Positions 9,083 through 16,320 of a DNA stretch of 40,483 nt are shown in pieces. Below the pieces are notes generated by a model that had not been told where the DNA came from, ran no database searches, and saw nothing but the letters and a program-made list of their open reading frames with translations. Source of the stretch: Emticicia sp. GTDB lineage: Bacteria; Bacteroidota; Bacteroidia; Cytophagales; Spirosomataceae. The position numbers and the translations under genes were made by a program. The stretch spans positions 1-40,483 of the forward strand of contig JALQYE010000013.1 of NCBI GenBank assembly GCA_023254245.1, given 5' to 3'. Each line of letters starts with the position of its first letter. Position 1 is the stretch's first letter.

Positions 9083-9655
9083 CTATTTATTGTATTTGAA
9101 TTCATAAATCAAAACTCCGATAGTAATTATTCCGAGTCCGACAACCACCCAACCACCTGAATCTGGAATAGAATAGGCACCAAAATTCAATAATTCTTTA
9201 TATCCGAGTAGTGGCGGTTGGTAGGCCATTCCTGGTACTTTAATGGCGGCATCATCGCTCAAGTTATGACCATATTCATAGCCCCATTTCCAAAAATCAT
9301 ACAAGGCAATTCCGCCCGAAATTATTAAAAGAGATAAAAATGCAACCAAGCCTTTTTTACTTCTTAACAATGCTGTGAGCAGCCCCGCAGCCATTATAAA
9401 TGCGATGCAGTAATTAAGAATTTTGAATTCGGGAAACATTTCTTCTTTAATGTGAGCCATCCCAATATAGTGGTTCAATCCATTGATAATTTCAATATCA
9501 CCCGAAAGTTTCGATAACCAGATTTTCATAGATAAACCTTCTGGATATTGCGGAGCCCACAAGTCAATTCTCCAGATTGGTAAAAAATAGGTAGATATCA
9601 ATGACAGAGAACCAATACTTAACCAAATTTGTGACGAACGTTTGAGTGGTTTCAT
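9083..9655 (-). CDS. Conserved membrane protein of the nos operon
   Basis: 190 residues with four likely membrane segments at about 11-28, 80-97, 103-122 and 166-186. The loop between the first two holds WAPQYPEGLSMKIW and the sequence ING-LNHYIGM; the loop before the last has the PPLLG motif. His and Met residues in the loops (NHYIGMAHIKEEMFPEF) could bind copper, but this is inference. It has no recognised enzyme domain. From memory, similar proteins sit between nosZ and nosL in other Bacteroidota nos clusters. It ends next to the nosL start and begins about 65 bases after nosZ, across a strong hairpin. Confidence 0.8.
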   Translation of the reverse strand: MKPLKRSSQIWLSIGSLSLISTYFLPIWRIDLWAPQYPEGLSMKIWLSKLSGDIEIINGLNHYIGMAHIKEEMFPEFKILNYCIAFIMAAGLLTALLRSKKGLVAFLSLLIISGGIALYDFWKWGYEYGHNLSDDAAIKVPGMAYQPPLLGYKELLNFGAYSIPDSGGWVVVGLGIITIGVLIYEFKYNK

Positions 9656-9683
9656 GTAGTTTTAATTGATGAGTTTTTAATTT

Positions 9684-9711
9684 GGCGTGAAAGAAAACTT
9701 TCTTTCACGCC
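9684..9711 (-). other. Intercistronic hairpin just after nosZ
   Basis: Perfect 11-bp arms GGCGTGAAAGA and TCTTTCACGCC around a 6-nt loop, starting 10 bases beyond the nosZ stop. On the nos mRNA the stem is followed by A/U-rich sequence but no proper U tract. A partial terminator or an RNA-stabilising stem that keeps nosZ message above that of the accessory genes is therefore more likely than a full stop. Confidence 0.7.
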
Positions 9712-9720
9712 ATTTTTTGA

Positions 9721-11736
9721 TTATTTCTTTGAAACTCCTTCTGTCTTTTTGGCTGCATCGGCTTCTGGGTTTTTACCAGTATGCCAGCTCAGTGGAATAT
9801 TACTTCCTGCGGGCGAAACCCTAACATAGCCTTGCATTTCTTGGTGAAGTGCCGAGCAGAAATCCGTACAGTAAATTGGAGTTACACCAACTTTTGTAGG
9901 TGTCCATTTAAGAGTTGAAGTCTCGCCAGGCATAATCAAGATTTCAGAGTTTTGAGCTCCACGAACGGCAAAGCCATGCGGAACGTCCCAGTCTTGTTCT
10001 AAGTTTGTTACGTGGAAATAAACTACATCACCCAATTTTATACCTTCGATATTATCAGGTGTAAAGTGCGAACGAATCGAGGTCATATAGACGTGAACCT
10101 CATTTCCTTTTCGCACAACTTTTGCTTCTTTTTCGCCTTTGGTGGCATACGGATGGAAGTTTTCTTCGAGTTTGAAAATCTTTTTAGAATTTTTCTCAAT
10201 CAATGAAGCAGGAATAGATTCGGCATAGTGCGGTTCGCCAACCGTTGGGAAATCGAGCAATAGTTTCATTTTTTCGCCTGAAATATCATATAGCTGAGCA
10301 GATTGTGCTAATTCTGGGCCAGTTGGTAAATATCTATCCTTCGTAATTTTATTATAAGCCACTACATATTTACCCCAAGGTTTGGCTGTTGGTCCGCCAG
10401 GGATACTCAAGTGTCCAACCGAATAGAAAGTAGGTACACGGTCAATAACTTCCAATTTTTCGATATTCCATTTTACTAACTCTGACGAAACAAAGAATGA
10501 GGTAATGGCATTTCCTTGTCCATCAAACTCGGTGTGTAATGGCCCCAAGCCTGGTTTTTTCACTTCTCCGTGCAGTACAGCATCATATTTCAAAACAGGA
10601 ATCCCATCAAAGTTGCCATCAAAATTTTTCTCAGTAATTGCCTTTTCCATTTTGGCAAACGAGAAAACAGGAATGACCGCCGCCAATTTACCCGAACCAA
10701 CGATATATTGTCCAGTTGGGTCAACATCGCAGCCGTGTGGCGATTTTGGGCAAGGCATAAAATACAACATATCGGGACATTCTTTAGGGTCAAGCGTCAT
10801 TACTTCGTTCATTATTGTTGAAGTGGCTGAGTGCGTACGTTCGTCATAAACGTTATGAGCATAGTTGGCTTTCTCTTTTTTACCTTTTCCCTGTGCCAAA
10901 TATTCCTCGGCCTTCTTCCAGTTTACTGCCAAAATAAAGTCTTTGTCTTTTTGGGAAGCGTTTACTTCTAATAATGAATTTGCCTGTTCTGTATTATAGG
11001 TCGAGAAGAAGAACCAACCCGCTGATTTCCCTTTGCCCGCACGAGCTAAGTCGAAGCTTACACCAGGGGTTTTAAGCTGAAACTTAATACCCATTTTACC
11101 CGTAGTTTTATCAATGCTTACAAAACTTATATAACCTTTAAAGTTTTGTTTGAATGAGCTAATCGGTACGTCTGCGTTAGCATCGGGCGGTACCGAAAAA
11201 CGAGTTCCAGCTACGGCATATTCAGTGTTTGCCGTAATGAAGGGAGAAGAGTGATTACCACCTGAATTCGGAATTTCGATAATTTCCTCGGTTCTGAAAG
11301 TAGATAAACTCACACGGGCAATACGGGGGGTATTATTCCCATTGATAAAAGCCCAACGGCCATCATGTTCACTATTGGTGGTCGAAAGAGCCACATGGTG
11401 GGAGTCGTCCCATGGGATAAAACCGTGCGAAGTATTTAGCATCGGCTTGGTTTCTTCGCTGTACCCCCAACCGCTTTCTGCAAATTGAGAAAATACAGGA
11501 ATAATCTTTAAAACTCTGCCCGAAGGCAAACCAACTACCGAAAGTTGCCCATTAAAACCACCCGAAACGATGTTATAAAACTCATCGTGTGTACCAGGTG
11601 CAACATATACTTTTTGTGCAGCGTCGCCTGCCAAAAATGAAGAGTCTTTACCCTTATCATTGGTTGGTTTACAAGCATTAAGACCCAATAAAATGGCCGA
11701 AACTGCACAAATGCCTAAAGTTATTCTTGATTTCAT
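9721..11736 (-). CDS. nosZ: Nitrous-oxide reductase, clade II, lipoprotein type
   Basis: Reduces N2O to N2 in the periplasm, taking electrons from a c-type cytochrome. 671 residues from the ATG at 11736; the in-frame start at 11766 would overlap the previous gene. The N-terminus is a Sec lipoprotein signal with lipobox LNAC (Cys22), not a Tat signal, as expected of clade II enzymes. CuZ-centre regions are present: WDDSHH (His113, His114), EHDGRW, SPHGCDVDP, PLHTEFD and VGHLSIPGG. The C-terminal cupredoxin domain carries the CuA motif CxxxCxxxHxxM (Cys623, Cys627, His631, Met634). All key ligands seem intact. It is the second gene of the operon, 13 bases after the cytochrome gene. Confidence 0.97.
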   Translation of the reverse strand: MKSRITLGICAVSAILLGLNACKPTNDKGKDSSFLAGDAAQKVYVAPGTHDEFYNIVSGGFNGQLSVVGLPSGRVLKIIPVFSQFAESGWGYSEETKPMLNTSHGFIPWDDSHHVALSTTNSEHDGRWAFINGNNTPRIARVSLSTFRTEEIIEIPNSGGNHSSPFITANTEYAVAGTRFSVPPDANADVPISSFKQNFKGYISFVSIDKTTGKMGIKFQLKTPGVSFDLARAGKGKSAGWFFFSTYNTEQANSLLEVNASQKDKDFILAVNWKKAEEYLAQGKGKKEKANYAHNVYDERTHSATSTIMNEVMTLDPKECPDMLYFMPCPKSPHGCDVDPTGQYIVGSGKLAAVIPVFSFAKMEKAITEKNFDGNFDGIPVLKYDAVLHGEVKKPGLGPLHTEFDGQGNAITSFFVSSELVKWNIEKLEVIDRVPTFYSVGHLSIPGGPTAKPWGKYVVAYNKITKDRYLPTGPELAQSAQLYDISGEKMKLLLDFPTVGEPHYAESIPASLIEKNSKKIFKLEENFHPYATKGEKEAKVVRKGNEVHVYMTSIRSHFTPDNIEGIKLGDVVYFHVTNLEQDWDVPHGFAVRGAQNSEILIMPGETSTLKWTPTKVGVTPIYCTDFCSALHQEMQGYVRVSPAGSNIPLSWHTGKNPEADAAKKTEGVSKK

Positions 11737-11749
11737 AGTAATTTTTAGT

Positions 11750-12205
11750 TTATTTTTCACCGTCATTTTGTCTCATAAATTCAATTACACTTCTGGCTTC
11801 TTTTTCCGAAATATTTTGGTTTGGCATTCTTACCAAGCAGGTTTCCAATAATTTTTGGGCTTCGGCATCTTCTGCCAACATCATATCTACGTTTGTTATC
11901 ATATTGATAATCCAAACTGGTTTTCTTCTTTGTGTAACACCCTTCCAACCTGGCCCAACGATGCGTTCGTCAGTGAGCTTATGGCACGAAGAACACTTTA
12001 AATCATAAATACCTTGTCCTTCTTTAATCATAGTCTGGTCTAAAGGAGTACTTAACTTAATTTCTTTTACTTCTGCACCATGAACCTCTTCTTGTTTCAG
12101 AAGTGCCGAGTCATCGGTTTCTGGGCTATCAGCTCTTTTTTCAGCTCCTCCGCAACTCCACAGAAAAAATGTCAATGCCGACATAATTAGAGTACTTTTT
12201 TTCAT
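11750..12205 (-). CDS. Lipoprotein c-type cytochrome, likely electron donor to NosZ
   Basis: 151 residues. The lipoprotein signal ends in FLWSC (Cys18), a charged linker follows, and then a single class I cytochrome c domain: heme-binding CSSCH at 71-75 and the distal Met127 in RMPNQN. As first gene of the operon, 13 bases ahead of nosZ, it most likely hands electrons from the quinol pool or complex III to the CuA site. Both this protein and NosZ carry lipid anchors, so the pair would be held at the membrane surface. The start ATG at 12205 follows the divergent regulatory region. Confidence 0.92.
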   Translation of the reverse strand: MKKSTLIMSALTFFLWSCGGAEKRADSPETDDSALLKQEEVHGAEVKEIKLSTPLDQTMIKEGQGIYDLKCSSCHKLTDERIVGPGWKGVTQRRKPVWIINMITNVDMMLAEDAEAQKLLETCLVRMPNQNISEKEARSVIEFMRQNDGEK

Positions 12206-12241
12206 TTGTGATATTGGTTTATTTGGTAGAATATAAAAAGA

Positions 12242-12261
12242 TGCAATTATCTTTTATTGCA
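12242..12261. promoter_or_regulatory. Dyad at the nos transcription start
   Basis: Inverted repeat TGCAAT-N8-ATTGCA, 20 bp. It sits where the nos transcript should begin, given the -7 box at 12265-12272, so it is placed like a repressor operator. The left arm with its flank reads AAGATGCAATT, which differs from the NsrR half-site AAGATGCATTT at few positions. The arm spacing differs from classic NsrR sites, so the regulator is not assigned. Confidence 0.5.
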
Positions 12262-12264
12262 ACA

Positions 12265-12272
12265 CAAATGTA
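12265..12272 (-). promoter_or_regulatory. -7 box of the nos operon
   Basis: TACATTTG on the minus strand, an exact match to the Bacteroidota -7 consensus TAnnTTTG, giving a start near 12260 and a leader of about 55 nt. There is no TTTG at the -33 position, which fits a promoter that needs an activator. Confidence 0.6.
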
Positions 12273-12317
12273 TTTTAAGCCGCATCGTGAAAATATGATA
12301 TGTGTTAGTTATGAAAG

Positions 12318-12331
12318 ATGATTAAAATCAT
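12318..12331. promoter_or_regulatory. FNR/CRP-type box shared by nos and RIC genes
   Basis: ATGAT-TAAA-ATCAT, a perfect 5-4-5 dyad that keeps the TGAT-N4-ATCA core of FNR-family sites (consensus TTGAT-N4-ATCAA). Its centre lies about 40 bases ahead of the predicted RIC start and about 63 ahead of the predicted nos start, close to the classic class II and class I activator positions. The binding protein is not encoded in this window. Confidence 0.55.
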
Positions 12332-12353
12332 AAAACAGAATAAAAGACCCTTA

Positions 12354-12361
12354 TATCTTTA
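12354..12361 (+). promoter_or_regulatory. -7 box candidate of the RIC-Rrf2 operon
   Basis: TATCTTTA matches TAnnTTTG except for the last base. It would start transcription near 12365, 26 bases ahead of the RIC start codon. No TTTG -33 element is present, in keeping with activation from the FNR-like box upstream. Confidence 0.45.
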
Positions 12362-12390
12362 TATTTTCAAAACTAAAACATTTATTAAAA

Positions 12391-13140
12391 ATGATAGATA
12401 TAATAGAAAACGAGTATGAATTGCTCAGTGTGGGCGAAATCGTTAAAAAAATACCAAGAGCGGCGAGTGTTTTTTCTGAATTAAAAATTGATTTTTGTTG
12501 CGGAGGGAAGATAAAATTTGCCGATGCCTGTTTGAAAAAAGGCCTAAACCCTGATGATGTTTGGAAGCAAATAAATAGTATTCGTAAAAATGGAAATATT
12601 TCAATTGATTTAGATTTTGATAGCTTTGAAATAGACTTTTTAGCCGATTATATTTATAATATACATCATAGATATCTGTATGATAAGCTGCCTATGCTGA
12701 CCCAACTCGTGAATAAAGTTTATCATAAACACCAAGAAAAATATGTTTATTTGACTGAATTGTTTGGACTTTATACTGAATTAGAGGCTGATTTATTGGG
12801 GCATTTGCCCAAAGAGGAGCAGATAATGTTTCCTTATGCCAAAAATTTGCTTACACATAAAAAGGCTAATACGACTCCAGAACGCCCATTTTTTGGTACA
12901 ATCAACAACCCTTTATCCGTAATGAATGATGAACATAATAGGGCTGGAGAAATTATTCATCGTTTAAGAGAAATCACTAACGATTATACACCGCCAGCCG
13001 ATGCTTGTAATTCACATTTGGTAATGATTGAAATGCTAAAAGACTTGGACGCGAATTTAATTCAGCATATTCATTTGGAAAACAATATTTTATTTCCCAA
13101 AATTGTACTTTTAGAAGAAAGTATATTTGGTAAAAATTGA
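12391..13140 (+). CDS. ric: Di-iron iron-sulfur cluster repair protein (RIC/ScdA/YtfE)
   Basis: 249 residues. The N-terminal ScdA domain (about 10-65) has the conserved pair Cys36-Cys37 in DFCCGGK. The rest is a hemerythrin-like four-helix bundle with candidate di-iron ligands His92/His93 in NIHHRYLY, then GHLPKEEQIMFPY, MNDEHNRAGEIIHRL and IQHIHLENNILFPK. RIC proteins repair Fe-S clusters damaged by NO or oxidants and are commonly induced by NO. The gene faces the nos operon across a shared regulatory region and is followed after 4 bases by an Rrf2 regulator, so the two are probably one operon. Confidence 0.93.
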   Translation: MIDIIENEYELLSVGEIVKKIPRAASVFSELKIDFCCGGKIKFADACLKKGLNPDDVWKQINSIRKNGNISIDLDFDSFEIDFLADYIYNIHHRYLYDKLPMLTQLVNKVYHKHQEKYVYLTELFGLYTELEADLLGHLPKEEQIMFPYAKNLLTHKKANTTPERPFFGTINNPLSVMNDEHNRAGEIIHRLREITNDYTPPADACNSHLVMIEMLKDLDANLIQHIHLENNILFPKIVLLEESIFGKN

Positions 13141-13144
13141 GATT

Positions 13145-13576
13145 ATGATTTCAAAGACTTGTGGTTATGCTATCAGAGGCGTAATTTTCTTAGCATTAGA
13201 AAATAATATAAATAAAAGAATTGGTATTCAAGAAATTGCTGAGGAATTGAAAGTTCCTCAGCAATTTATGGGTAAAATTTTACAAGAATTGGTCAGAAAA
13301 GATATTTTAAAGTCAACCAAAGGACCTCATGGAGGGTTTTACGTCAATGATTCCATTTTAGACCTTTCTTTGATTCGGATTGTGGAGGCAATTGATGGAT
13401 TGGGGGTTTTAAAAAAATGCTTTTTAGGAAGAGAGGAATGCTCAAGTGAAAATCCATGCCCAATGCACGATGAATTTGAGGTATGTAGAAGTAGTATTTT
13501 TGAAACTTTTCAAAGTAAGAATATTAGATATTTTGTGGAACATATTGAAGATGGGACTACTTTTTTAGCAACCTAA
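13145..13576 (+). CDS. Rrf2-family regulator with an Fe-S cysteine triad (NsrR/IscR-like)
   Basis: 143 residues from the ATG at 13145; the upstream in-frame start at 13127 would overlap the RIC gene and adds nothing conserved. The winged helix-turn-helix is MISKTCGYAIRGVIFLA to about residue 75 (LKVPQQFMGKILQELVRKDI, then GPHGGFYV). Cys92, Cys99 and Cys105 have the spacing of the cluster-binding cysteines in NsrR and IscR. The family senses NO or Fe-S status through a labile cluster. Its place next to RIC and opposite nos suggests an NO-responsive local regulator, with the 12242-12261 dyad as a possible target. This link is inference. It could equally be a general Rrf2 repressor of the RIC operon alone. 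Confidence 0.92.
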   Translation: MISKTCGYAIRGVIFLALENNINKRIGIQEIAEELKVPQQFMGKILQELVRKDILKSTKGPHGGFYVNDSILDLSLIRIVEAIDGLGVLKKCFLGREECSSENPCPMHDEFEVCRSSIFETFQSKNIRYFVEHIEDGTTFLAT

Positions 13577-13620
13577 ACAAAAAACGCAATTCCGACTTGT
13601 TCAGAATTGCGTTTTTGTTT
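13575..13620. terminator. Bidirectional terminator between Rrf2 gene and accA
   Basis: A long stem with A tract on one side and T tract on the other; its core ACGCAATTC pairs with GAATTGCGT across an 11-nt loop. It overlaps the last bases of the Rrf2 gene and serves both convergent genes. The stem core is the same as in the terminator at 5253-5295, with an unrelated loop. Confidence 0.87.
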
Positions 13621-13635
13621 CAATCAATATTGATT

Positions 13636-14592
13636 TTATAATTCTTCAAATTCACCCATCGCACAGAATTTATCAATTCTTTCGTCGATGCGTTCTTGAG
13701 GTGTTTTCTTTGATAATTCTTCGATTTCACCTAAAATACGTTTTTTTAAACGTCTCGACATATCTTCCCAATCAAGATGAGCACCACCGAGTGGTTCGTC
13801 AATTACTCCATCAATTAATTTATTTTGTAACATATCGGTTGAGGTCAATTTCAATGCCTCAGCAGCTTGTTCTTTATAATCCCAGCTTCTCCAAAGAATA
13901 GACGAGCATGATTCAGGGGAAATAACAGAATACCAAGTGTTTTCGAGCATCAAAACTTTATCGCCAATCGCAATACCTAATGCACCACCCGATGCACCTT
14001 CACCGATAATGATACAAATAACTGGCACTTTTAGTACCATCATTTCCTTTAGGTTACGTGCGATAGCTTCTCCCTGCCCACGTTCTTCGGCCTCCAAGCC
14101 TGGGAATGCCCCTGGAGTATCAATCAGTGTGACGATTGGCTTATTAAATTTTTCGGCCAATTTCATCAAACGAAGAGCTTTTCTGTAACCTTCAGGGTTG
14201 GGCATACCAAAGTTACGGTACTGGCGTTCTTTGGTTTTTCTTCCTTTTTGTTGGCCAATAATCATCACAGATGTGCCATCAATACTTGCAAAACCTCCCA
14301 CAATGGCTGGGTCGTCTTTTACTGTACGGTCGCCGTGAAGTTCATGAAATTCTTGGCAGATACGTTCGATATAGTCCAGTGTATAGGGGCGGTCTGGGTG
14401 ACGAGAAAGCTGTACCCTTTGCCAACGAGTAAGGTTCGCAAAGGTTTCTTTTTTCAATTGCTCAATATTATCATTGAGCGTACGAACGGCTCCACTAACA
14501 TCAACGTTGTTTTCGTTAGCAAGGCGTTTCATATCCTCAAGCTTAGATTCAAGCTCGGCAATTGGTTTTTCAAAATCTAAAAGTGTTCTCAT
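13636..14592 (-). CDS. accA: Acetyl-CoA carboxylase carboxyltransferase subunit alpha
   Basis: 318 residues, the normal length of AccA. N-terminal helical region ([17 protein letters not shown]), then the crotonase-like carboxyltransferase core: [73 protein letters not shown], and the oxyanion-forming [15 protein letters not shown]. With AccD it transfers CO2 from biotin carrier protein to acetyl-CoA, the first step of fatty acid synthesis. It stands alone here, with accD elsewhere as is usual in Bacteroidota. Confidence 0.97.
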   Translation of the reverse strand: MRTLLDFEKPIAELESKLEDMKRLANENNVDVSGAVRTLNDNIEQLKKETFANLTRWQRVQLSRHPDRPYTLDYIERICQEFHELHGDRTVKDDPAIVGGFASIDGTSVMIIGQQKGRKTKERQYRNFGMPNPEGYRKALRLMKLAEKFNKPIVTLIDTPGAFPGLEAEERGQGEAIARNLKEMMVLKVPVICIIIGEGASGGALGIAIGDKVLMLENTWYSVISPESCSSILWRSWDYKEQAAEALKLTSTDMLQNKLIDGVIDEPLGGAHLDWEDMSRRLKKRILGEIEELSKKTPQERIDERIDKFCAMGEFEEL

Positions 14593-14672
14593 TCTTTGCT
14601 TAATGGAGAATGAATAATGTAAAATGGATAATGATTTGTACGATTAATATTATCCATTTTGCAATTATCCAT
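14593..14672. repeat. Inverted/direct repeat spacer between beta-CASP hydrolase gene and accA
   Basis: AAAATGGATAAT (14621-14632) pairs with ATTATCCATTTT (14649-14660), and ATTATCCATT then occurs a second time at 14664-14673, running into the stop codon of the upstream gene. The other flank is made of ATTCATTCTCCATT-like words. It may act as a weak terminator for the minus-strand hydrolase gene or as a 5' leader of accA. Confidence 0.6.
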
Positions 14673-16094
14673 TCATATTTCAAATGTTTGTCCTTTTTCT
14701 GGAATTACTACTTGATTATATCCAACTTCTGTCAGTGTATTTTTAAAGTTTTGCATGGTGTGCAATTCGCCATGTACTAAAAAAATATTTTTGGTTTTTT
14801 GTTTATCTTGTGTTTTTACAAAATCTATCAAATCATCTAAATCACCATGACCCGAAAATACATCTATTTTCTCTATATTGGCGTTTACTGGTAATTTTTG
14901 GCCGCCAATGCTTAATTCTTTACGTTCTCCATTGAGTAATTTCCAACCGAGTGTATTTTCACTGGCATAGCCAATCATCAAAATTGTTGCATAAGGATTA
15001 CTGATATTGGCCTGAATATGATGTTCGATGCGTCCACCAGTTACCATTCCTGATGCCGAGATTATAATACAAGGCTCAGAATGGTTCGAAACCGCTTTAC
15101 TTGCCTGATTTGACTCCAAATATACTAAATTTTCAAAATCGAACAGCGATTCGTTTTCTTCATTGAATTCACGTGCTTGTTTGTTCATCAATCGTACATT
15201 CTTTTCATAGATACGAGTGCTGGCTTTGGCCAATGGACTATCGGTAAATACTTTAATAGGTGTGAAGCCTCGGTCGGTGTAAAGTTTATTGAGGGTGTAA
15301 AGCATCGCTTGTGTACGTCCAACGCTGAAAGATGGAATTATTAATCGACCTGGAATATCAATGCAAGCTCGTTGGATAATATTGGCCAAAATTTCCTCAG
15401 GCTTGTTTTCGCTGATATGATGGCGGTCGCCGTAGGTAGTTTCGGTAACTAAATAATCGGCTTGTGGTATCGGGTATGGGTCAACTAATAAAGGATAGTT
15501 TTTGCGGCCTACATCGCCCGAAAAACAAATCGTTTTCTTTTCATTATTTTCCCAAAACTCAAGATACACGTGAGCCGCACCAAGCAAATGTCCTGCTGGA
15601 TAGAGTGTTACGAAACCATCGTCTTTAAACTTGAATCGCTGGTCAAAAGGAATGGTTACAAAATTATCAATTGCTTCTTTTACTTGGCGTTCGAGATAAA
15701 GTTCTCTCGAATCAACATCTTTTCTTTTTTTAGAGCGTTTTTTACTATCGTGAATTGCTTTGTATTTTTTTTGATTGAGCGAAGCCGAATCGAGTAATAA
15801 AATTTCGGCTAACTCCATTGTTGCCTTTGTGCATATAACCTGCCCCTCAAAACCTTCTTTGTATAAATTAGGGATTTGCCCCGAATGGTCAATGTGTGCG
15901 TGTGTGAGTATGACTAAGTTGATGAGTGATGGGTCAAAGGGAAATATACCGTATTCAGACTTGGGAGTTTCATGACTGTTTTCTTTTTCCAAATCGGTAC
16001 CACAATCTATCAAAACTCTGTATTCATCGTCAAATTCGAGCAGGAACATACTCCCCGAAACTTGCCTTGTTGCTCCCCAGAATGTTAATTTCAT
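14673..16094 (-). CDS. Metallo-beta-lactamase fold beta-CASP RNase-like hydrolase
   Basis: 473 residues. The metallo-beta-lactamase domain has HAHIDH at 65-70 with further zinc ligands in AGHLLGAAHV and FSGDVGR. The beta-CASP insert is followed by IISASGMVTGGRIEHHI and the C-terminal RNA-specificity domain with FSGHGDLDDL and LVHGE. This architecture is that of CPSF73/YSH1-like hydrolases; bacterial members are thought to process RNA, though few have been tested. No signal peptide, so cytoplasmic. It is divergent from the PBP4 gene, and the spacer holds two dyads. RNase J, the other beta-CASP family in bacteria, differs in its C-terminal domain. Confidence 0.9.
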   Translation of the reverse strand: MKLTFWGATRQVSGSMFLLEFDDEYRVLIDCGTDLEKENSHETPKSEYGIFPFDPSLINLVILTHAHIDHSGQIPNLYKEGFEGQVICTKATMELAEILLLDSASLNQKKYKAIHDSKKRSKKRKDVDSRELYLERQVKEAIDNFVTIPFDQRFKFKDDGFVTLYPAGHLLGAAHVYLEFWENNEKKTICFSGDVGRKNYPLLVDPYPIPQADYLVTETTYGDRHHISENKPEEILANIIQRACIDIPGRLIIPSFSVGRTQAMLYTLNKLYTDRGFTPIKVFTDSPLAKASTRIYEKNVRLMNKQAREFNEENESLFDFENLVYLESNQASKAVSNHSEPCIIISASGMVTGGRIEHHIQANISNPYATILMIGYASENTLGWKLLNGERKELSIGGQKLPVNANIEKIDVFSGHGDLDDLIDFVKTQDKQKTKNIFLVHGELHTMQNFKNTLTEVGYNQVVIPEKGQTFEI

Positions 16095-16179
16095 ATAAGT
16101 TTATCAAATGATTAAGAATAATTAAGTAAAAATCACATTAACTTAATATTCATGGTACAAATTACGGAAACATTTCTTT

Positions 16180-16204
16180 TTTTAACTAAGCATTTTAGTT
16201 AAAA
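16180..16204. promoter_or_regulatory. Dyad between beta-CASP hydrolase and PBP4 genes
   Basis: Perfect 10-bp arms TTTTAACTAA and TTAGTTAAAA around GCATT. A second dyad with the related words TTTTAGT-AAA-ACTAAAA lies at 16264-16280. Both fall in the 226-base divergent spacer and may be operators or short RNA stems. Confidence 0.45.
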
Positions 16205-16320
16205 TTGTGGGATATTAATCAATACTTTGATTTTGATTACAAAGAAAAGGTTGATAATCAGAGTTTTAGTAAAACTAAAAAATACTGCCGAAATCCCTTA
16301 AAACTAAAGACATTTTCTAA

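Noticed and set aside
11737-11766. Longer NosZ start overlapping the cytochrome gene
   Set aside because: It would put a charged tail before the signal peptide; MKSRITLGIC at 11736 gives a standard lipoprotein signal.
13937-14188. Plus-strand frame opposite accA
   Set aside because: Shadow of a strongly conserved gene; Pro/Ser-rich composition typical of antisense frames.
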